Positions 26,082 through 35,403 of a stretch of 64,000 nucleotides of DNA are shown here, piece after piece. A program made the position numbers and the translations under genes. The notes beneath the pieces were generated by a model. It saw only the letters and a list, made by a program, of their open reading frames with translations, searched no databases and was not told where the DNA came from. The DNA comes from Salsipaludibacter sp963735045. Its GTDB lineage: Bacteria > Actinomycetota > Nitriliruptoria > Nitriliruptorales > Nitriliruptoraceae. The stretch covers positions 1,054,001 through 1,118,000 of the forward strand of contig CAVTIZ010000003.1 of assembly GCA_963735045.1 (NCBI GenBank). The letters are read 5' to 3'. Numbering within the stretch: position 1 is the stretch's first letter; each line of letters begins with the position of its first letter.

Positions 26082-27188
26082 ATGCATGCCCAGCAGGTCC
26101 GGCCCGCGGCTCGGGGCAGCCTCCTGCGCGGCATCGACCACCTCGAGTTGTGGGTCGGCAACGCCCGCCAGGCGGCCCACTGGTACGTCTGGGGCATGGG
26201 CTTCACGCCGGTCGCGACGGTGCGCGGCGGTGATCGCCTGTCGCACGTCCTGCAGCAGGGGGACATCCGGCTGGTGGTGACGGGTGCGACCCGACCCGAC
26301 AGCCCGGTGGCCGCCCACGTCGCCGCGCACGGCGACGGGGTCCGAACCATCGCGTTCCGGGTCGACGACCTCGACGCCGCCGTCGCACGAGCCGACGTCG
26401 TCGGCGTCCACCCACGGCGCGGGCCCGTCGACCTGCGCGACGACCGGGGCAGCGCCCGCATCGTGACCGTTGCCGCCTTCGGCAGCGTGCAGCACGCCTT
26501 CGTGGAACGCACCAGCACGGTCGACGCGGTGCCCGACGACCTTCGGCCCGCCGTGGCGTCGCCGGCGATCACGTTGCCGCCGGTCGGGCTGATGGCCATC
26601 GACCACGTGGTCGGCAACGTGCCCGTGGGCACGCTCGCCGACTGGGTGGAGCACCATCGCGCCGTGCTCGGGGTGGAGCCGCTGGCCGAGTTCGGTGCCG
26701 ATGTCTCCACGGATCGCAGCGCCCTCAAGTCGGTCGTGCTGCGCGACGCGGCCGGGTCCGTGACCCTGCCGCTGAACGAACCGGCCCCGGGGACCCACCG
26801 GTCCCAGATCGATGAGTTCCTCGAGGCCAACGGGGCGGGCGGGATCCAGCACCTGGCCGTGCGCACCGACGACATCATCGCGACCGTGGCGGCACTGCGG
26901 GTCCGCGGCGTGGCGCTGCTGGAGGTCGAGCCCGGCTACCACGTCCGTGCCCGACAGCGCATCGGTGAGGTGGGGACGTCCTGGGACCTGTTGTCGTCGC
27001 ATGGCATCCTGGTGGACCGGGACGAGGACGGCCACCTCCTGCAGGTGTTCACCGAGCTGGTGCAGGACCGCCCGACGATGTTCTTCGAGGTGATCCAGCG
27101 CGAGGGTGCCACCGGGTTCGGAGCCGGCAACTTCGCCGCGCTGTTCGCCGCGATCGAACGCGAGCAGGCCCGACGGGGCAACCTCTGA
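26082..27188 (+). CDS. hppD: 4-hydroxyphenylpyruvate dioxygenase (HPPD-like)
   Basis: A 368-residue non-heme iron dioxygenase; ATG six bases after GGAGGT. Two vicinal-oxygen-chelate domains are present. The iron ligands fit His in AIDHVVGNV, His in GIQHLAVRTDD and Glu in MFFEVIQREG. The C-terminus GFGAGNFAALFAAIEREQ is the helix that gates the HPPD active site. HPPD converts 4-hydroxyphenylpyruvate to homogentisate in tyrosine breakdown. Hydroxymandelate synthase shares this fold, so that alternative is possible; the C-terminal gate fits HPPD well. No other tyrosine catabolism gene is in the window. Confidence 0.9.
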   Translation: MHAQQVRPAARGSLLRGIDHLELWVGNARQAAHWYVWGMGFTPVATVRGGDRLSHVLQQGDIRLVVTGATRPDSPVAAHVAAHGDGVRTIAFRVDDLDAAVARADVVGVHPRRGPVDLRDDRGSARIVTVAAFGSVQHAFVERTSTVDAVPDDLRPAVASPAITLPPVGLMAIDHVVGNVPVGTLADWVEHHRAVLGVEPLAEFGADVSTDRSALKSVVLRDAAGSVTLPLNEPAPGTHRSQIDEFLEANGAGGIQHLAVRTDDIIATVAALRVRGVALLEVEPGYHVRARQRIGEVGTSWDLLSSHGILVDRDEDGHLLQVFTELVQDRPTMFFEVIQREGATGFGAGNFAALFAAIEREQARRGNL

Positions 27189-27252
27189 GCGCCCCCACGG
27201 CACGACCCGCCGGTGCGGGGGTTCGATCCGACGTCGACGAGACCGGGGCGCC

Positions 27253-29166
27253 GTGACCGACCAGCGGGGTGACGCCAGGGCGACACCGGCGGGCGGCCGG
27301 TCGATCACCGCATGGGTGGTCTACGAGGCCGGCGGCTCGGCACTGGTGGTGCTGGCGGCGTCGACGCTCCTGCCACGGTGGTTCGCCGGCGGGCCCGGCG
27401 ACGGGCTGGCCTCGGCCGGGCAGGCCGAGCAGCTCGTGGGGCGCGGCCTGCTGGTCGCCGTGGTGATGGCGGCGTCGGCCGCCCTGGTGGTCGGGATCTG
27501 GTCGGACCTGACGGGACGTCGTCGCGTCCCGCTCGCCGCCGCGGTCGCCGTCGGGGTCGTCGCGGTCGCGGCGACCGGTGCCACCGGTGGATGGGCCGCA
27601 ACGCTGGTGGTCCTCGCCATCGCGCGGGGCGCCGCCGTGGTGGCCGGACGCCTGCACGACGCGATGCTGCCCGCGGTGGCGGCGACCGCGGACCGCGCGG
27701 CGATCTCGGCCGGTGGCCAGGCGTTCGCGTCACTCGGCGCCGCGGCGCTGCTGGCGGCCGGCCTCGCGGTGCACCTGTTGGACCTGCCGGTCCCGACCCC
27801 CACGGCCTGGTGGCCACCGGTCGTGGTGGCGGCCTGGTGGGCCGTGCTGACCGTGCCGGTGGTCGTCCGTGGTGTCGACCCACCGCGGCGCGCCCGCCTC
27901 CTGGTGCGCGTGCCGGCCCGAGCCGTCCTGCGTGACCTCAGCGACCTGCCGGCACGACTGGCCCGCTCGGCCGTGCTGGGGCGCACGCTCGTGGCCACTG
28001 CCGTCGTGGTCGTGGCCGTCGACGTGCTGGTGGTCCTGGGGGCCGCCGCCGGGACCGACGTCGGGCTGGACGGGACCGCGCTGGTGGTCGCCCTGCTGGC
28101 GGTCCACCTGGTCGCGGTCCCCCACGTGGTGCTGTTCGGTCGCCTGGCGACGGACGGGGCGCGGGGCCGTGGCCGGGTCGGGACCTACCTGGTGGCGTCG
28201 ATCGTGGTGGTCCCGTTGGTCGGGATCGGTGTCGGGCGACTGGGACCACCCGACCTGGTCGGCCGGGTCGACGGGGTCTTCGCCGGGACCGAACAGGCCG
28301 TTGGCCAGGGCCCGGTGCTGCTGGCGGCACGTGGCGGGCCCGGGGTCCGCCCGACCGAACTCGCCCCCGACCTGCTGGGCGCAGCCGAGCCCCAGCCCGC
28401 GGTCGTGGTGACCGGGCTGTTGGAGATCGACTACGTCGGACAGGACGTCGTGGTGACCCACGCCGCCGGCCCGGGGGACGGGACCCTGCGGGTGCTGGTC
28501 GACGATGGCATCGCCCAGGACGTCGAGGGACGACCCGTGGTGGTCGATGCCGACCAACCCCGCGCTCGCTACGGCCTGGACGTGCGCGTGGTGGTGCCAC
28601 AGGCCGGCCCGCACCGCCTGACGCTGGTCGCGACGGCCGGACCCGTCACGGTGTCCGGGGTCGACGTCCAGGGACCTCGTCGCCAGACGTCGTGGCCACT
28701 GGTCGCGGGGTTGCTGGTCGCGCTGCCGCTGCTGGCCCTGGCGGTGTCGACCCTGGCCGGCAGGTCCGGACGCGGCCGGCTGGCACGGTTGGACACCCGC
28801 CGCGCCGCGGTGGTGGCCATGGGCGGCCTCGTCGTGGCCCTGGCCTGGGCCGGCACGGCCACGACCGTCGTCGAGTTCTGGGCCCTGGTGTGGCTGGTGG
28901 CCGTCGTCGCCGGGGGTGCGCGGGCCCTGCTGCGCGCGCTGTACGTGGACCTGGCGCCCCCGGGCCGGGTGGGTGAGGCGACCGGGGTCCTGGCCATGGC
29001 GGTGGCGGCCGTCGCGCTGGTGGTCATGGGGCTGGTGGTGGCGGCCACCACGTTCGGCGGGGGGCCACGCACGGCCCTGGTCGGGGTGGCCCTCGTGGTG
29101 GTCGGTGCGGTCGGCCTGGTCGGGTGGGACGCCGTGGTGGACGCGCCCCCGGAACGCCGGGACTGA
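27253..29166 (+). CDS. MFS-like membrane protein with extra domain, divergent paralogue
   Basis: A 637-residue membrane protein starting at a GTG (weak ribosome site). It aligns along its whole length with the next gene: WVVYEAGGSAL for WVTYDWGNSAF, LHDAMLPAVAA for LYDALLPSVAR, and LLRALYVDLAPPGRVGEATG for LSRSLYTTLVPRRRAGEYFG. About twelve hydrophobic helices are interrupted, near residues 325-475, by a hydrophilic beta-rich domain. The conserved family motifs (DWxNSAF, GGSQALSRS) are degraded, so transport may be lost or altered. It probably arose by tandem duplication. The downstream copy starts 27 bp after its stop. Confidence 0.8.
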   Translation: MTDQRGDARATPAGGRSITAWVVYEAGGSALVVLAASTLLPRWFAGGPGDGLASAGQAEQLVGRGLLVAVVMAASAALVVGIWSDLTGRRRVPLAAAVAVGVVAVAATGATGGWAATLVVLAIARGAAVVAGRLHDAMLPAVAATADRAAISAGGQAFASLGAAALLAAGLAVHLLDLPVPTPTAWWPPVVVAAWWAVLTVPVVVRGVDPPRRARLLVRVPARAVLRDLSDLPARLARSAVLGRTLVATAVVVVAVDVLVVLGAAAGTDVGLDGTALVVALLAVHLVAVPHVVLFGRLATDGARGRGRVGTYLVASIVVVPLVGIGVGRLGPPDLVGRVDGVFAGTEQAVGQGPVLLAARGGPGVRPTELAPDLLGAAEPQPAVVVTGLLEIDYVGQDVVVTHAAGPGDGTLRVLVDDGIAQDVEGRPVVVDADQPRARYGLDVRVVVPQAGPHRLTLVATAGPVTVSGVDVQGPRRQTSWPLVAGLLVALPLLALAVSTLAGRSGRGRLARLDTRRAAVVAMGGLVVALAWAGTATTVVEFWALVWLVAVVAGGARALLRALYVDLAPPGRVGEATGVLAMAVAAVALVVMGLVVAATTFGGGPRTALVGVALVVVGAVGLVGWDAVVDAPPERRD

Positions 29167-29193
29167 GCGACGCCGAGGGGGTGGCTGGCTATC

Positions 29194-31197
29194 GTGGCCG
29201 CCCACCCGCCCGCGACACCAACGGTGGGTCGACGGACGGCGGGGGCACGGGTGGCACAGGTGGCGCGCGTCGACGACGCCGGGGTCGACGCCGCGTCCTA
29301 CCGTCGCGCGATCCGGGCCTGGGTGACCTACGACTGGGGCAACTCCGCCTTCACGGTCGTGGTGGTCACGGCGGTCCTGCCCGTGTACTTCTCGTCGGTC
29401 GCCGGGGCCACCCTGCCGTCACCGGCACGCGCGACCCAGGTCTTTTCGTTGGTGACGTCGGTGTCGTTGGGCGTCACGGCCGTGCTGTCACCGTTCCTGG
29501 GCGCCTGGTCCGACCTCGCGGCCGTCAAGAAGCGGATGCTGGCCCTGCTGGTCGCCGTCGGCGCGGTCACCACCGCAGCCCTGTGGGTGGTGACCGAGGG
29601 CGACTGGGTCGTGGCCCTGGTGCTGTTCGGAGTCGGCCGCATCGCCTTCTCGCTCGGCAACGTGCTCTACGACGCCCTGTTGCCCTCGGTGGCCCGCCCC
29701 GAGGACCAGGACGCGGTCTCGGCACGCGGTTTCGCCTTCGGGTACCTGGGCGGCGGACTGCTGCTGGCGATCGCGGTGGGCATGGTCTTCGGACTCGGCC
29801 AGACCCAGGGCGCGCGGCTGGCCTTCGTCGCCGTCGGGGTGTGGTGGGCGGTGTTCACCATCCCGCTGCTGCGCCACGTGCCCGAACCTCCGGCCACGGC
29901 CGGCGGCGGTCGTGTGGGGGTCGCGGCGACGGTCCGCCAGACGGTGGGGATGGTGCGGTCGCTGGGACGGATGCCCGACCTGCGTCGCTTCCTGGTGTCC
30001 TACCTGGTCTACAACGACGCCATCAACGTGGTGATCGCGGTGGCGGCGCTGTACGGCGCCGAACTGGGGTTCGGGACCGAGGAACTGTTGCTCGCGGTCC
30101 TGCTGGTGCAGTTCACGGCCGGTCCCTACGCGGTGCTGTTCGGTCGCCTGGCGACCCGGGACCGGGCCGGCCGCGGTCGGATCGGCGTGTTCATCGTGGC
30201 CAACATCGTGCTGGTGCCGCTGGTCGGGATCGGGCTGGGCTGGTTCGGACCCGGGGACGTGATGGGGCGGGCAGCGCCGGACTACCAGGGCACCGACACC
30301 GCGGTGGGCCAGGGCGAGGTGGACCTGGGTGCGGCGTTCGGCGACACCGCCGAGCTCACGACCATCGACCCGTCGTTGGTCGTGGCCGACCAGCCGCAGG
30401 TGGCCGTGGTGGTCGACGAGCCCATCGTGCTGGACTGGATCGGCCGCGACCTGCTGGTCACCTACGCGGTCGGTCCGGGCTCGGGCCGGCTGGTGCTCGA
30501 CACGCCGGGCGAACTGGTGGTCACCGACGCCGGGGCGCAACGCCAGCGCTTCGGCGAGGAGGTCACCCTGGCGGTCCCGGTGGCCGGCGAACACGCGGTC
30601 ACGCTGTCGGGCCGTGGGGGACCGGTCACGGTCCAGTCCATCGACGTCCTGCCACCTCCGCGCGACGCCTCCCTGCCCCTGATCCTGGGCGTGCTGGTCG
30701 CGATCCAGGTGATTGCCGGGCTGGCCGCGGTGGCGTTCGGGCGGCGAGCAGACCCGCTCGCGGACCGGGTGGACGCGCGCCGCGGGATCGTGCTGGCACT
30801 GGTGGCCTACGTCGTCGTGGCCGTGTGGGGGTTCACCCTGGACACCGTCGTGGAGTTCTGGGCACTGGCGTGGCTGGTGTCGGTGGTGCAGGGCGGGTCG
30901 CAGGCGTTGTCGCGCTCCCTCTACACCACGCTGGTGCCTCGACGTCGTGCCGGCGAGTACTTCGGGATGTTCTCGATCCTGTCCAAGTTCGCGTCGTTCC
31001 TGTCGCCGCTGCTGTTCGTGGCGTCCGTGGCGTTGTGGGACTCGTCGCGTCCCGCGGTGCTGGCGCTGGCGGTGATGTTCGTCGTGGGCATCGTGTTGCT
31101 GCGCCGGGTCGACGTCGATGCAGGGCGGGCCCTGGCCGTCGACGTCGATGCGGGGCTCGACACCGCCGACCCGGTGGGTGGCAGTCGGTCACCGTGA
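29194..31197 (+). CDS. MFS transporter, UMF1/Atg22-like, with inserted domain
   Basis: A 667-residue transporter. Family motifs are present: WVTYDWGNSAF at helix 1, ALWVV, GNVLYDALLPSV, FGRLATRDRAGRGR, and GGSQALSRSLYTTLVPRRRAGEYFGMF near the end. UMF1-type carriers usually have about 420 residues; the excess is mainly a hydrophilic insert near residues 350-490 (YQGTDTAVGQGEVDLGAAFG onward). It is presumably extracytoplasmic, with beta-strand-rich pattern. The substrate is unknown. The GTG at 29194 is assumed; a GTG at 29251, close to a G-rich site, would shorten it by 19 residues. Its 3' end overlaps the convergent oxidoreductase gene by 9 bp. Confidence 0.88.
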   Translation: MAAHPPATPTVGRRTAGARVAQVARVDDAGVDAASYRRAIRAWVTYDWGNSAFTVVVVTAVLPVYFSSVAGATLPSPARATQVFSLVTSVSLGVTAVLSPFLGAWSDLAAVKKRMLALLVAVGAVTTAALWVVTEGDWVVALVLFGVGRIAFSLGNVLYDALLPSVARPEDQDAVSARGFAFGYLGGGLLLAIAVGMVFGLGQTQGARLAFVAVGVWWAVFTIPLLRHVPEPPATAGGGRVGVAATVRQTVGMVRSLGRMPDLRRFLVSYLVYNDAINVVIAVAALYGAELGFGTEELLLAVLLVQFTAGPYAVLFGRLATRDRAGRGRIGVFIVANIVLVPLVGIGLGWFGPGDVMGRAAPDYQGTDTAVGQGEVDLGAAFGDTAELTTIDPSLVVADQPQVAVVVDEPIVLDWIGRDLLVTYAVGPGSGRLVLDTPGELVVTDAGAQRQRFGEEVTLAVPVAGEHAVTLSGRGGPVTVQSIDVLPPPRDASLPLILGVLVAIQVIAGLAAVAFGRRADPLADRVDARRGIVLALVAYVVVAVWGFTLDTVVEFWALAWLVSVVQGGSQALSRSLYTTLVPRRRAGEYFGMFSILSKFASFLSPLLFVASVALWDSSRPAVLALAVMFVVGIVLLRRVDVDAGRALAVDVDAGLDTADPVGGSRSP

Positions 31198-32184
31198 CCA
31201 CGTCGCCACGACCGTGCGCAGCATCTGCTCGGCATCGTCGACCGACGTCGCCAGTGGCTCCAGTGCGGGCACGGTCACCCCGGCGTCCACGTAGTCGGTG
31301 ATGCGTGCCGCCACCGCGTCGGCGTCACCCAGCAGGAACAGGTCGTCGACCACGTCGTCGGTGAAGGCCTCGACCATGGCCTCGCGATCGCCGGTCCGGG
31401 CGGCACGGGCGATCGCGGCGGCCGTGTCCTCGTAGCCCATCCAGTCGTAGAAGCGGTTGTAACCCGGTGTGGCGATGTAGGGGGCGAAGGTCTCCCGCAC
31501 CATGCGCCGGGCCGCCGGCACGTCGTCGGTCACGCGGAAGAACAGACGCGCCATCACGGGGAAGTCGTCGGGCAGCACCCGACCGGACTCCGAGGCCCCG
31601 GCGCGCACCGCGCCCAGCATCGCGGGCAGGTGGTGCGGGCCGAACTGGTTGAGGCACAGGCCGTCGGCGAGCTCGCCGGTCATGCGCAGGGACTGCTGGT
31701 TGAGGGAGCCGAGGAACAGTGGCACCGGCGTGGGCGCCGGAACGGGGTAGCGGTAGCCACCGATGTGCACGAACTCGCCGTCCAGGCTGCCACGTTGCCC
31801 ATCCAGGATGGGTCGAAGGGCGGTCGCGACCTCGCGCAGGTGGGTGAGTGGTCGCTCCCAGGGAACCCCGCCGAAGCGCTCCACGAGTGGGGGCGACGAC
31901 GCACCGATCCCCAGCGTGAAGTGGCCGCCGGTCAGGTGTGCCATGCTCAGTGCGGACATCGCCAGGGCGAAGGTGGTGCGGGTCTGCGCCGGCACCACCG
32001 CGACGCCCAGTGGCAGGTCGGTGGTCGCCGAGACGGCACCGAGCACGGTGAAGGCGTCCGGGCCGGCCACCTCGGCGCCCCAGCCCGAGGCGAACTCGAG
32101 GTCGGCGACCCGTCGCGCCAGTTCGACGACGCCGGCCGCGCCGTCCACGGCGAGGCCCAGGGACACGGACAGCGGAGGGGACAT
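31189..32184 (-). CDS. LLM-class F420-dependent oxidoreductase
   Basis: A 331-residue TIM-barrel enzyme of the luciferase-like family. Seen are LGVAVVPAQTRTTFALAMSA, the conserved HFTLGIGASSP loop, and FLGSLNQQSLRMTGELADGL with a basic C-terminal half. In actinobacteria such proteins commonly bind F420 and reduce or oxidise diverse substrates; which one is not evident. The start has GGGAG upstream. It stands alone between divergent and convergent neighbours. Confidence 0.9.
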   Translation of the reverse strand: MSPPLSVSLGLAVDGAAGVVELARRVADLEFASGWGAEVAGPDAFTVLGAVSATTDLPLGVAVVPAQTRTTFALAMSALSMAHLTGGHFTLGIGASSPPLVERFGGVPWERPLTHLREVATALRPILDGQRGSLDGEFVHIGGYRYPVPAPTPVPLFLGSLNQQSLRMTGELADGLCLNQFGPHHLPAMLGAVRAGASESGRVLPDDFPVMARLFFRVTDDVPAARRMVRETFAPYIATPGYNRFYDWMGYEDTAAAIARAARTGDREAMVEAFTDDVVDDLFLLGDADAVAARITDYVDAGVTVPALEPLATSVDDAEQMLRTVVATWSR

Positions 32185-32342
32185 GGGACTCCCGGTTCGA
32201 CGGGCGTGGCTGGCCCGTCCACCCTAGGCCTCGGTCCGTCGCGTGACGGGCAGTAACGTGTCCCCCGCCCCAACTCGTCCCCATCCCGTGCCCGGTTCCC
32301 GCTCGCCTGCCGGCCGGGCCGTCCGCGCCGCGAGGTCCGCCC

Positions 32343-33179
32343 GTGAACCACCGTCTGCTGGGTGCCGTCCTGGTCCTGTCCGTGGTCGCCGCGTGCACGG
32401 GCGACACGCCGCCGCCCGACCCCACGGCCGCGACCACCACCGGGCCCGACGCCGCCGTCACGCCGCCGTCGTCGACGGCGACCCCGACCGCCGTGCCGGT
32501 CCCGAGCCCGACCCCGGTCCCGAGCCCGACCCCGGCCCCGGAACTGGACGTGGGCGTGGGCGAGGTCCTGCTGACGGCCGACGACGACGCCTTCCTGTCC
32601 ACCGAGATCGCCGGGGACTGCCTGGTGGCGGGTCAGGACCTGCCGGACGACGGGACCGGCGCGGCCACCGGCGACGACGTGGAGACGTTCGTGGCCGTGG
32701 ACAACTACCTCGGGCCGTTCGGGGAGGAGGTCGCCCCGAAGCCGGTCGTGCTGACCGTCGACGGCAGTGACGGCACCGCCGCCATCGCGTTGTTCGGGGG
32801 TCCGACCGACTGGCCGTGGTGGGAGGGCGACGTCGAGGCAGCGACCCTGTCGGACCCCGTCGACCAGGACGGCGTGGGGACGGCCACGTTGTCGATCTCG
32901 GCGACGTTGCGACGCGGGGAGGCCCAGGACACCCAGGTGCCGCCGCCACCCCCGTCGCGACCGGCCCCCGCGGTGGAGCCGTCGCCCGACCCGACCGCGA
33001 CGGGTGCCGGACGGGCGCTGGGCGGACCGGCGGTGCCCGACCACGCGGCGGCGCCGTCGGGTGCGCGGGGTGGCCGGGAACGCCTCGCGGCGCCGGTGGT
33101 CCGGGCCGTCCGTGCCCAGGCCGCGGAGCCGCAGCAGCTGGACCTCGAACTGTCGATGAGCTGCACGACCCTGCGCTGA
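32343..33179 (+). CDS. Lipoprotein of unknown function
   Basis: A 278-residue exported lipoprotein. The GTG start follows GAGGT. The signal peptide ends in a lipobox VVAAC, giving Cys18 as the lipidated residue. A Pro/Thr-rich linker with an 18-bp duplication follows. A core of about 130 residues (LTADDDAFLSTEIAGDCLVAG onward) and a long Pro/Ala-rich tail ending in MSCTTLR complete it. I recognise no domain. Two Cys in the core and tail could form a disulfide. It converges on the acetoacetate-CoA ligase gene with a 19-bp gap. Confidence 0.8.
   Translation: MNHRLLGAVLVLSVVAACTGDTPPPDPTAATTTGPDAAVTPPSSTATPTAVPVPSPTPVPSPTPAPELDVGVGEVLLTADDDAFLSTEIAGDCLVAGQDLPDDGTGAATGDDVETFVAVDNYLGPFGEEVAPKPVVLTVDGSDGTAAIALFGGPTDWPWWEGDVEAATLSDPVDQDGVGTATLSISATLRRGEAQDTQVPPPPPSRPAPAVEPSPDPTATGAGRALGGPAVPDHAAAPSGARGGRERLAAPVVRAVRAQAAEPQQLDLELSMSCTTLR
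32496..32531 (+). repeat. 18-bp tandem duplication in lipoprotein linker
   Basis: Two identical 18-bp units encode a repeated PVPSPT linker. Confidence 0.85.
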
Positions 33180-33198
33180 CCCCGCGGTGACGCGTCGG

Positions 33199-35190
33199 TC
33201 AGTCCTGGTGGGTGGCGCGGGCAGCCCAGTCGACGAAGGGCTGCAGGCTGTCCGGGTCCGCGAGCGCGCCCGGCGCCGCGGCCTCCGCGACCGGCGTCCC
33301 GGTCAGGATCCGCTTGACGGGCACCTCGAGCCGTTTGCCCGACAGCGTCCGGGGCACGGCCGCCACGACCACGACCTCGTCGGGAACGTGGCGCGGCGAC
33401 AGGTCGGTGCGCAGTCGCCGGCGGATCTCGGACCGGACGTCGTCGTCGATGGCGGCACCGTCGGCGGGGGACACGAACAGCACGAGCCGCCCCATCGCGT
33501 CGTCGGGGTCGTCCCCGGGCAGGTGGACGACGAGTGCGTCGGCGACGGCCGCGACGGGGTCGAGGGCGGCATAGAACTCCGCGGTCCCCAACCGCACGCC
33601 ACCCCGGTTCAGGGTGGCGTCGGATCGCCCGGTGATGATGCACGACCCACGCTCGGTGATCGTGATCCAGTCGCCGTGGCGCCACACCCCCGGGATGTCG
33701 GTGAAGTACGCCTCGCGCAGTCGCGAGCCGTCGTCGTCGCCCCAGAACGCCACGGGCATCGAGGGCATCGGGCGCGTGATCACGAGTTCGCCCTGCTCGC
33801 CCACGACCGGGTGGCGGTCGTCGTCCCAGGCCTCGACGCGCGCCCCGAGCATCCGGGCCGGGATCTCGCCCCGACGGACCTCGACCAGGGGGGCCGGTCC
33901 GACGAACCCCGTGCACAGGTCGGTCCCGCCCGACAGCGACCCGATCTGGGCCGTCGGCGACACGTCGTCGTGGAGCCAGTCGAATCCGGTGGGTGGCAGG
34001 GGCGCACCGGTGGATCCGATGCCGCGGACACGAGACAGGTCCACCTCCTCGGCCGGGCGCAGTCCGGCCCGGCGACAGGCCATCACGAACGGGGCCGACA
34101 CGCCCGCGTAGGTGGTGGAGGTGTCCGCGACCAGGCGCCACAGCGTCATCAGGTCCGGGTGGCCGGGGTCGCCGTCGAACAGGACGGTGCCGGCACCGAC
34201 CAGCCCGGCGGACACCACGAAGTTCCACATCATCCAGCCGGTGGTGGAGTACCAGAAGAAGTGGTCATGGCGTCCCAGGTCCAGGTGCAGTCCGAGTGCC
34301 TTGACGTGTTCGAGCAGGATCCCGCCGTGGCCGTGCACGATCGGCTTGGGCAGGCCCGTGGTGCCCGAGGAGAACAGGATGTAGAGGGGGTGGTCGAACG
34401 GGACGTGGACGAAGTCCAGGTCGCCGTGGCGGCTCGTGACGTCGCGCCACGGGATGGCGTCGGCGACGACCGCGTCCGGGTCGAGGTGGGGGAGCGCGAC
34501 CACGTGCCGGAGCGACGGCAGGGCCGCCACCACCTCGGCCACCTCGCGACGACGGTCGATCGCCCTGGTGCCGTAGCGGTACCCGTCCACGACCAGCAGC
34601 ACTGCGGGCTCGACCTGTCCGAGCCGGTCCACGACCGAGCGCGTCCCGAACTCGGGGGCGACCGAGACCCAGACCGCCCCCAGCGAGGCCGTGGCCAGGA
34701 ACGCGACCAGTGCCTCGGGGATGTTGGGCAGCCATCCCGCGACACGGTCGCCGGGGCGGACGCCCAGCCGGGCGAGCCCGTCGCGCATGCCGCCGACGCG
34801 CTGGCGCAACCGATGCAGCGTGATGGCCTCGTCCCCGCGGGTCTGGGACCGGGACTGGACGGTCACGTCGTCACCGGCGCGCCGCCGCGAGGCCAACAGG
34901 TGGCGGGCGTAGTTGATGCGGGCGTGCGGGAACCAGGACGCGCCCGGCATCGAGGCGTCCGCGAGCACCGGTCCGGTGGCTGCCTCGGACTCGACGTCGA
35001 ACTCGTCCCAGACCGCCCACCAGAACGCGGCGAGGTCAGCGGTGGACCACTCCCAGGCGGCCTGGTAGCCGCCCGCGGCGACGTCGGCGGGCGCGTGGTC
35101 ACGGAGGAAACGTCCCATGCGCGTCGTCGTGGGATCGCCGGGCGGTGACCACAGCACGGGCGGCAGGGGACGATCGGTGACCTCACCCAC
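33199..35190 (-). CDS. Acetoacetate-CoA ligase
   Basis: A 663-residue ANL-superfamily enzyme that makes acetoacetyl-CoA from acetoacetate, ATP and CoA. Seen are the AMP-binding loop FSSGTTGLPKPIVHGHGG, the acetoacetate/acetyl-CoA-synthetase-type N-terminus (FWWAVWDEFDVES, WFPHARINYARHLL), GSTGAPLPPTGFDW, and the hinge/catalytic GRSDATLNRGGVRLG through SGKRLEVPVKRIL with the catalytic Lys. Length fits the family (about 650). The GTG at 35190 follows AGAGG. It supports ketone-body or polyhydroxybutyrate use; no partner genes are adjacent. Confidence 0.92.
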   Translation of the reverse strand: MGEVTDRPLPPVLWSPPGDPTTTRMGRFLRDHAPADVAAGGYQAAWEWSTADLAAFWWAVWDEFDVESEAATGPVLADASMPGASWFPHARINYARHLLASRRRAGDDVTVQSRSQTRGDEAITLHRLRQRVGGMRDGLARLGVRPGDRVAGWLPNIPEALVAFLATASLGAVWVSVAPEFGTRSVVDRLGQVEPAVLLVVDGYRYGTRAIDRRREVAEVVAALPSLRHVVALPHLDPDAVVADAIPWRDVTSRHGDLDFVHVPFDHPLYILFSSGTTGLPKPIVHGHGGILLEHVKALGLHLDLGRHDHFFWYSTTGWMMWNFVVSAGLVGAGTVLFDGDPGHPDLMTLWRLVADTSTTYAGVSAPFVMACRRAGLRPAEEVDLSRVRGIGSTGAPLPPTGFDWLHDDVSPTAQIGSLSGGTDLCTGFVGPAPLVEVRRGEIPARMLGARVEAWDDDRHPVVGEQGELVITRPMPSMPVAFWGDDDGSRLREAYFTDIPGVWRHGDWITITERGSCIITGRSDATLNRGGVRLGTAEFYAALDPVAAVADALVVHLPGDDPDDAMGRLVLFVSPADGAAIDDDVRSEIRRRLRTDLSPRHVPDEVVVVAAVPRTLSGKRLEVPVKRILTGTPVAEAAAPGALADPDSLQPFVDWAARATHQD

Positions 35191-35403
35191 GGACGGGCCT
35201 CTCGTTGGACGGTGTCGGCGGCGCTGGCGACACGGACCGCGGCGGCCAGCCACGACCACCCGCGACGGCCGAGCGTAGGGCCCCGGGCGTCGCCGTCGGT
35301 GGTGGCCACGCCGCGGGGGACCGACGGCGCAGCTGCCCCCACGGCCCTACCGTGGTCGGCCGCCGCCGGGTCGCACCCGCCGGTGACACCGGGGGAGGAC
35401 CGC

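Noticed and set aside
27253..29166. Pseudogene copy of the MFS transporter
   Set aside because: The frame is full length without stops or shifts; motif loss alone does not show it is dead.
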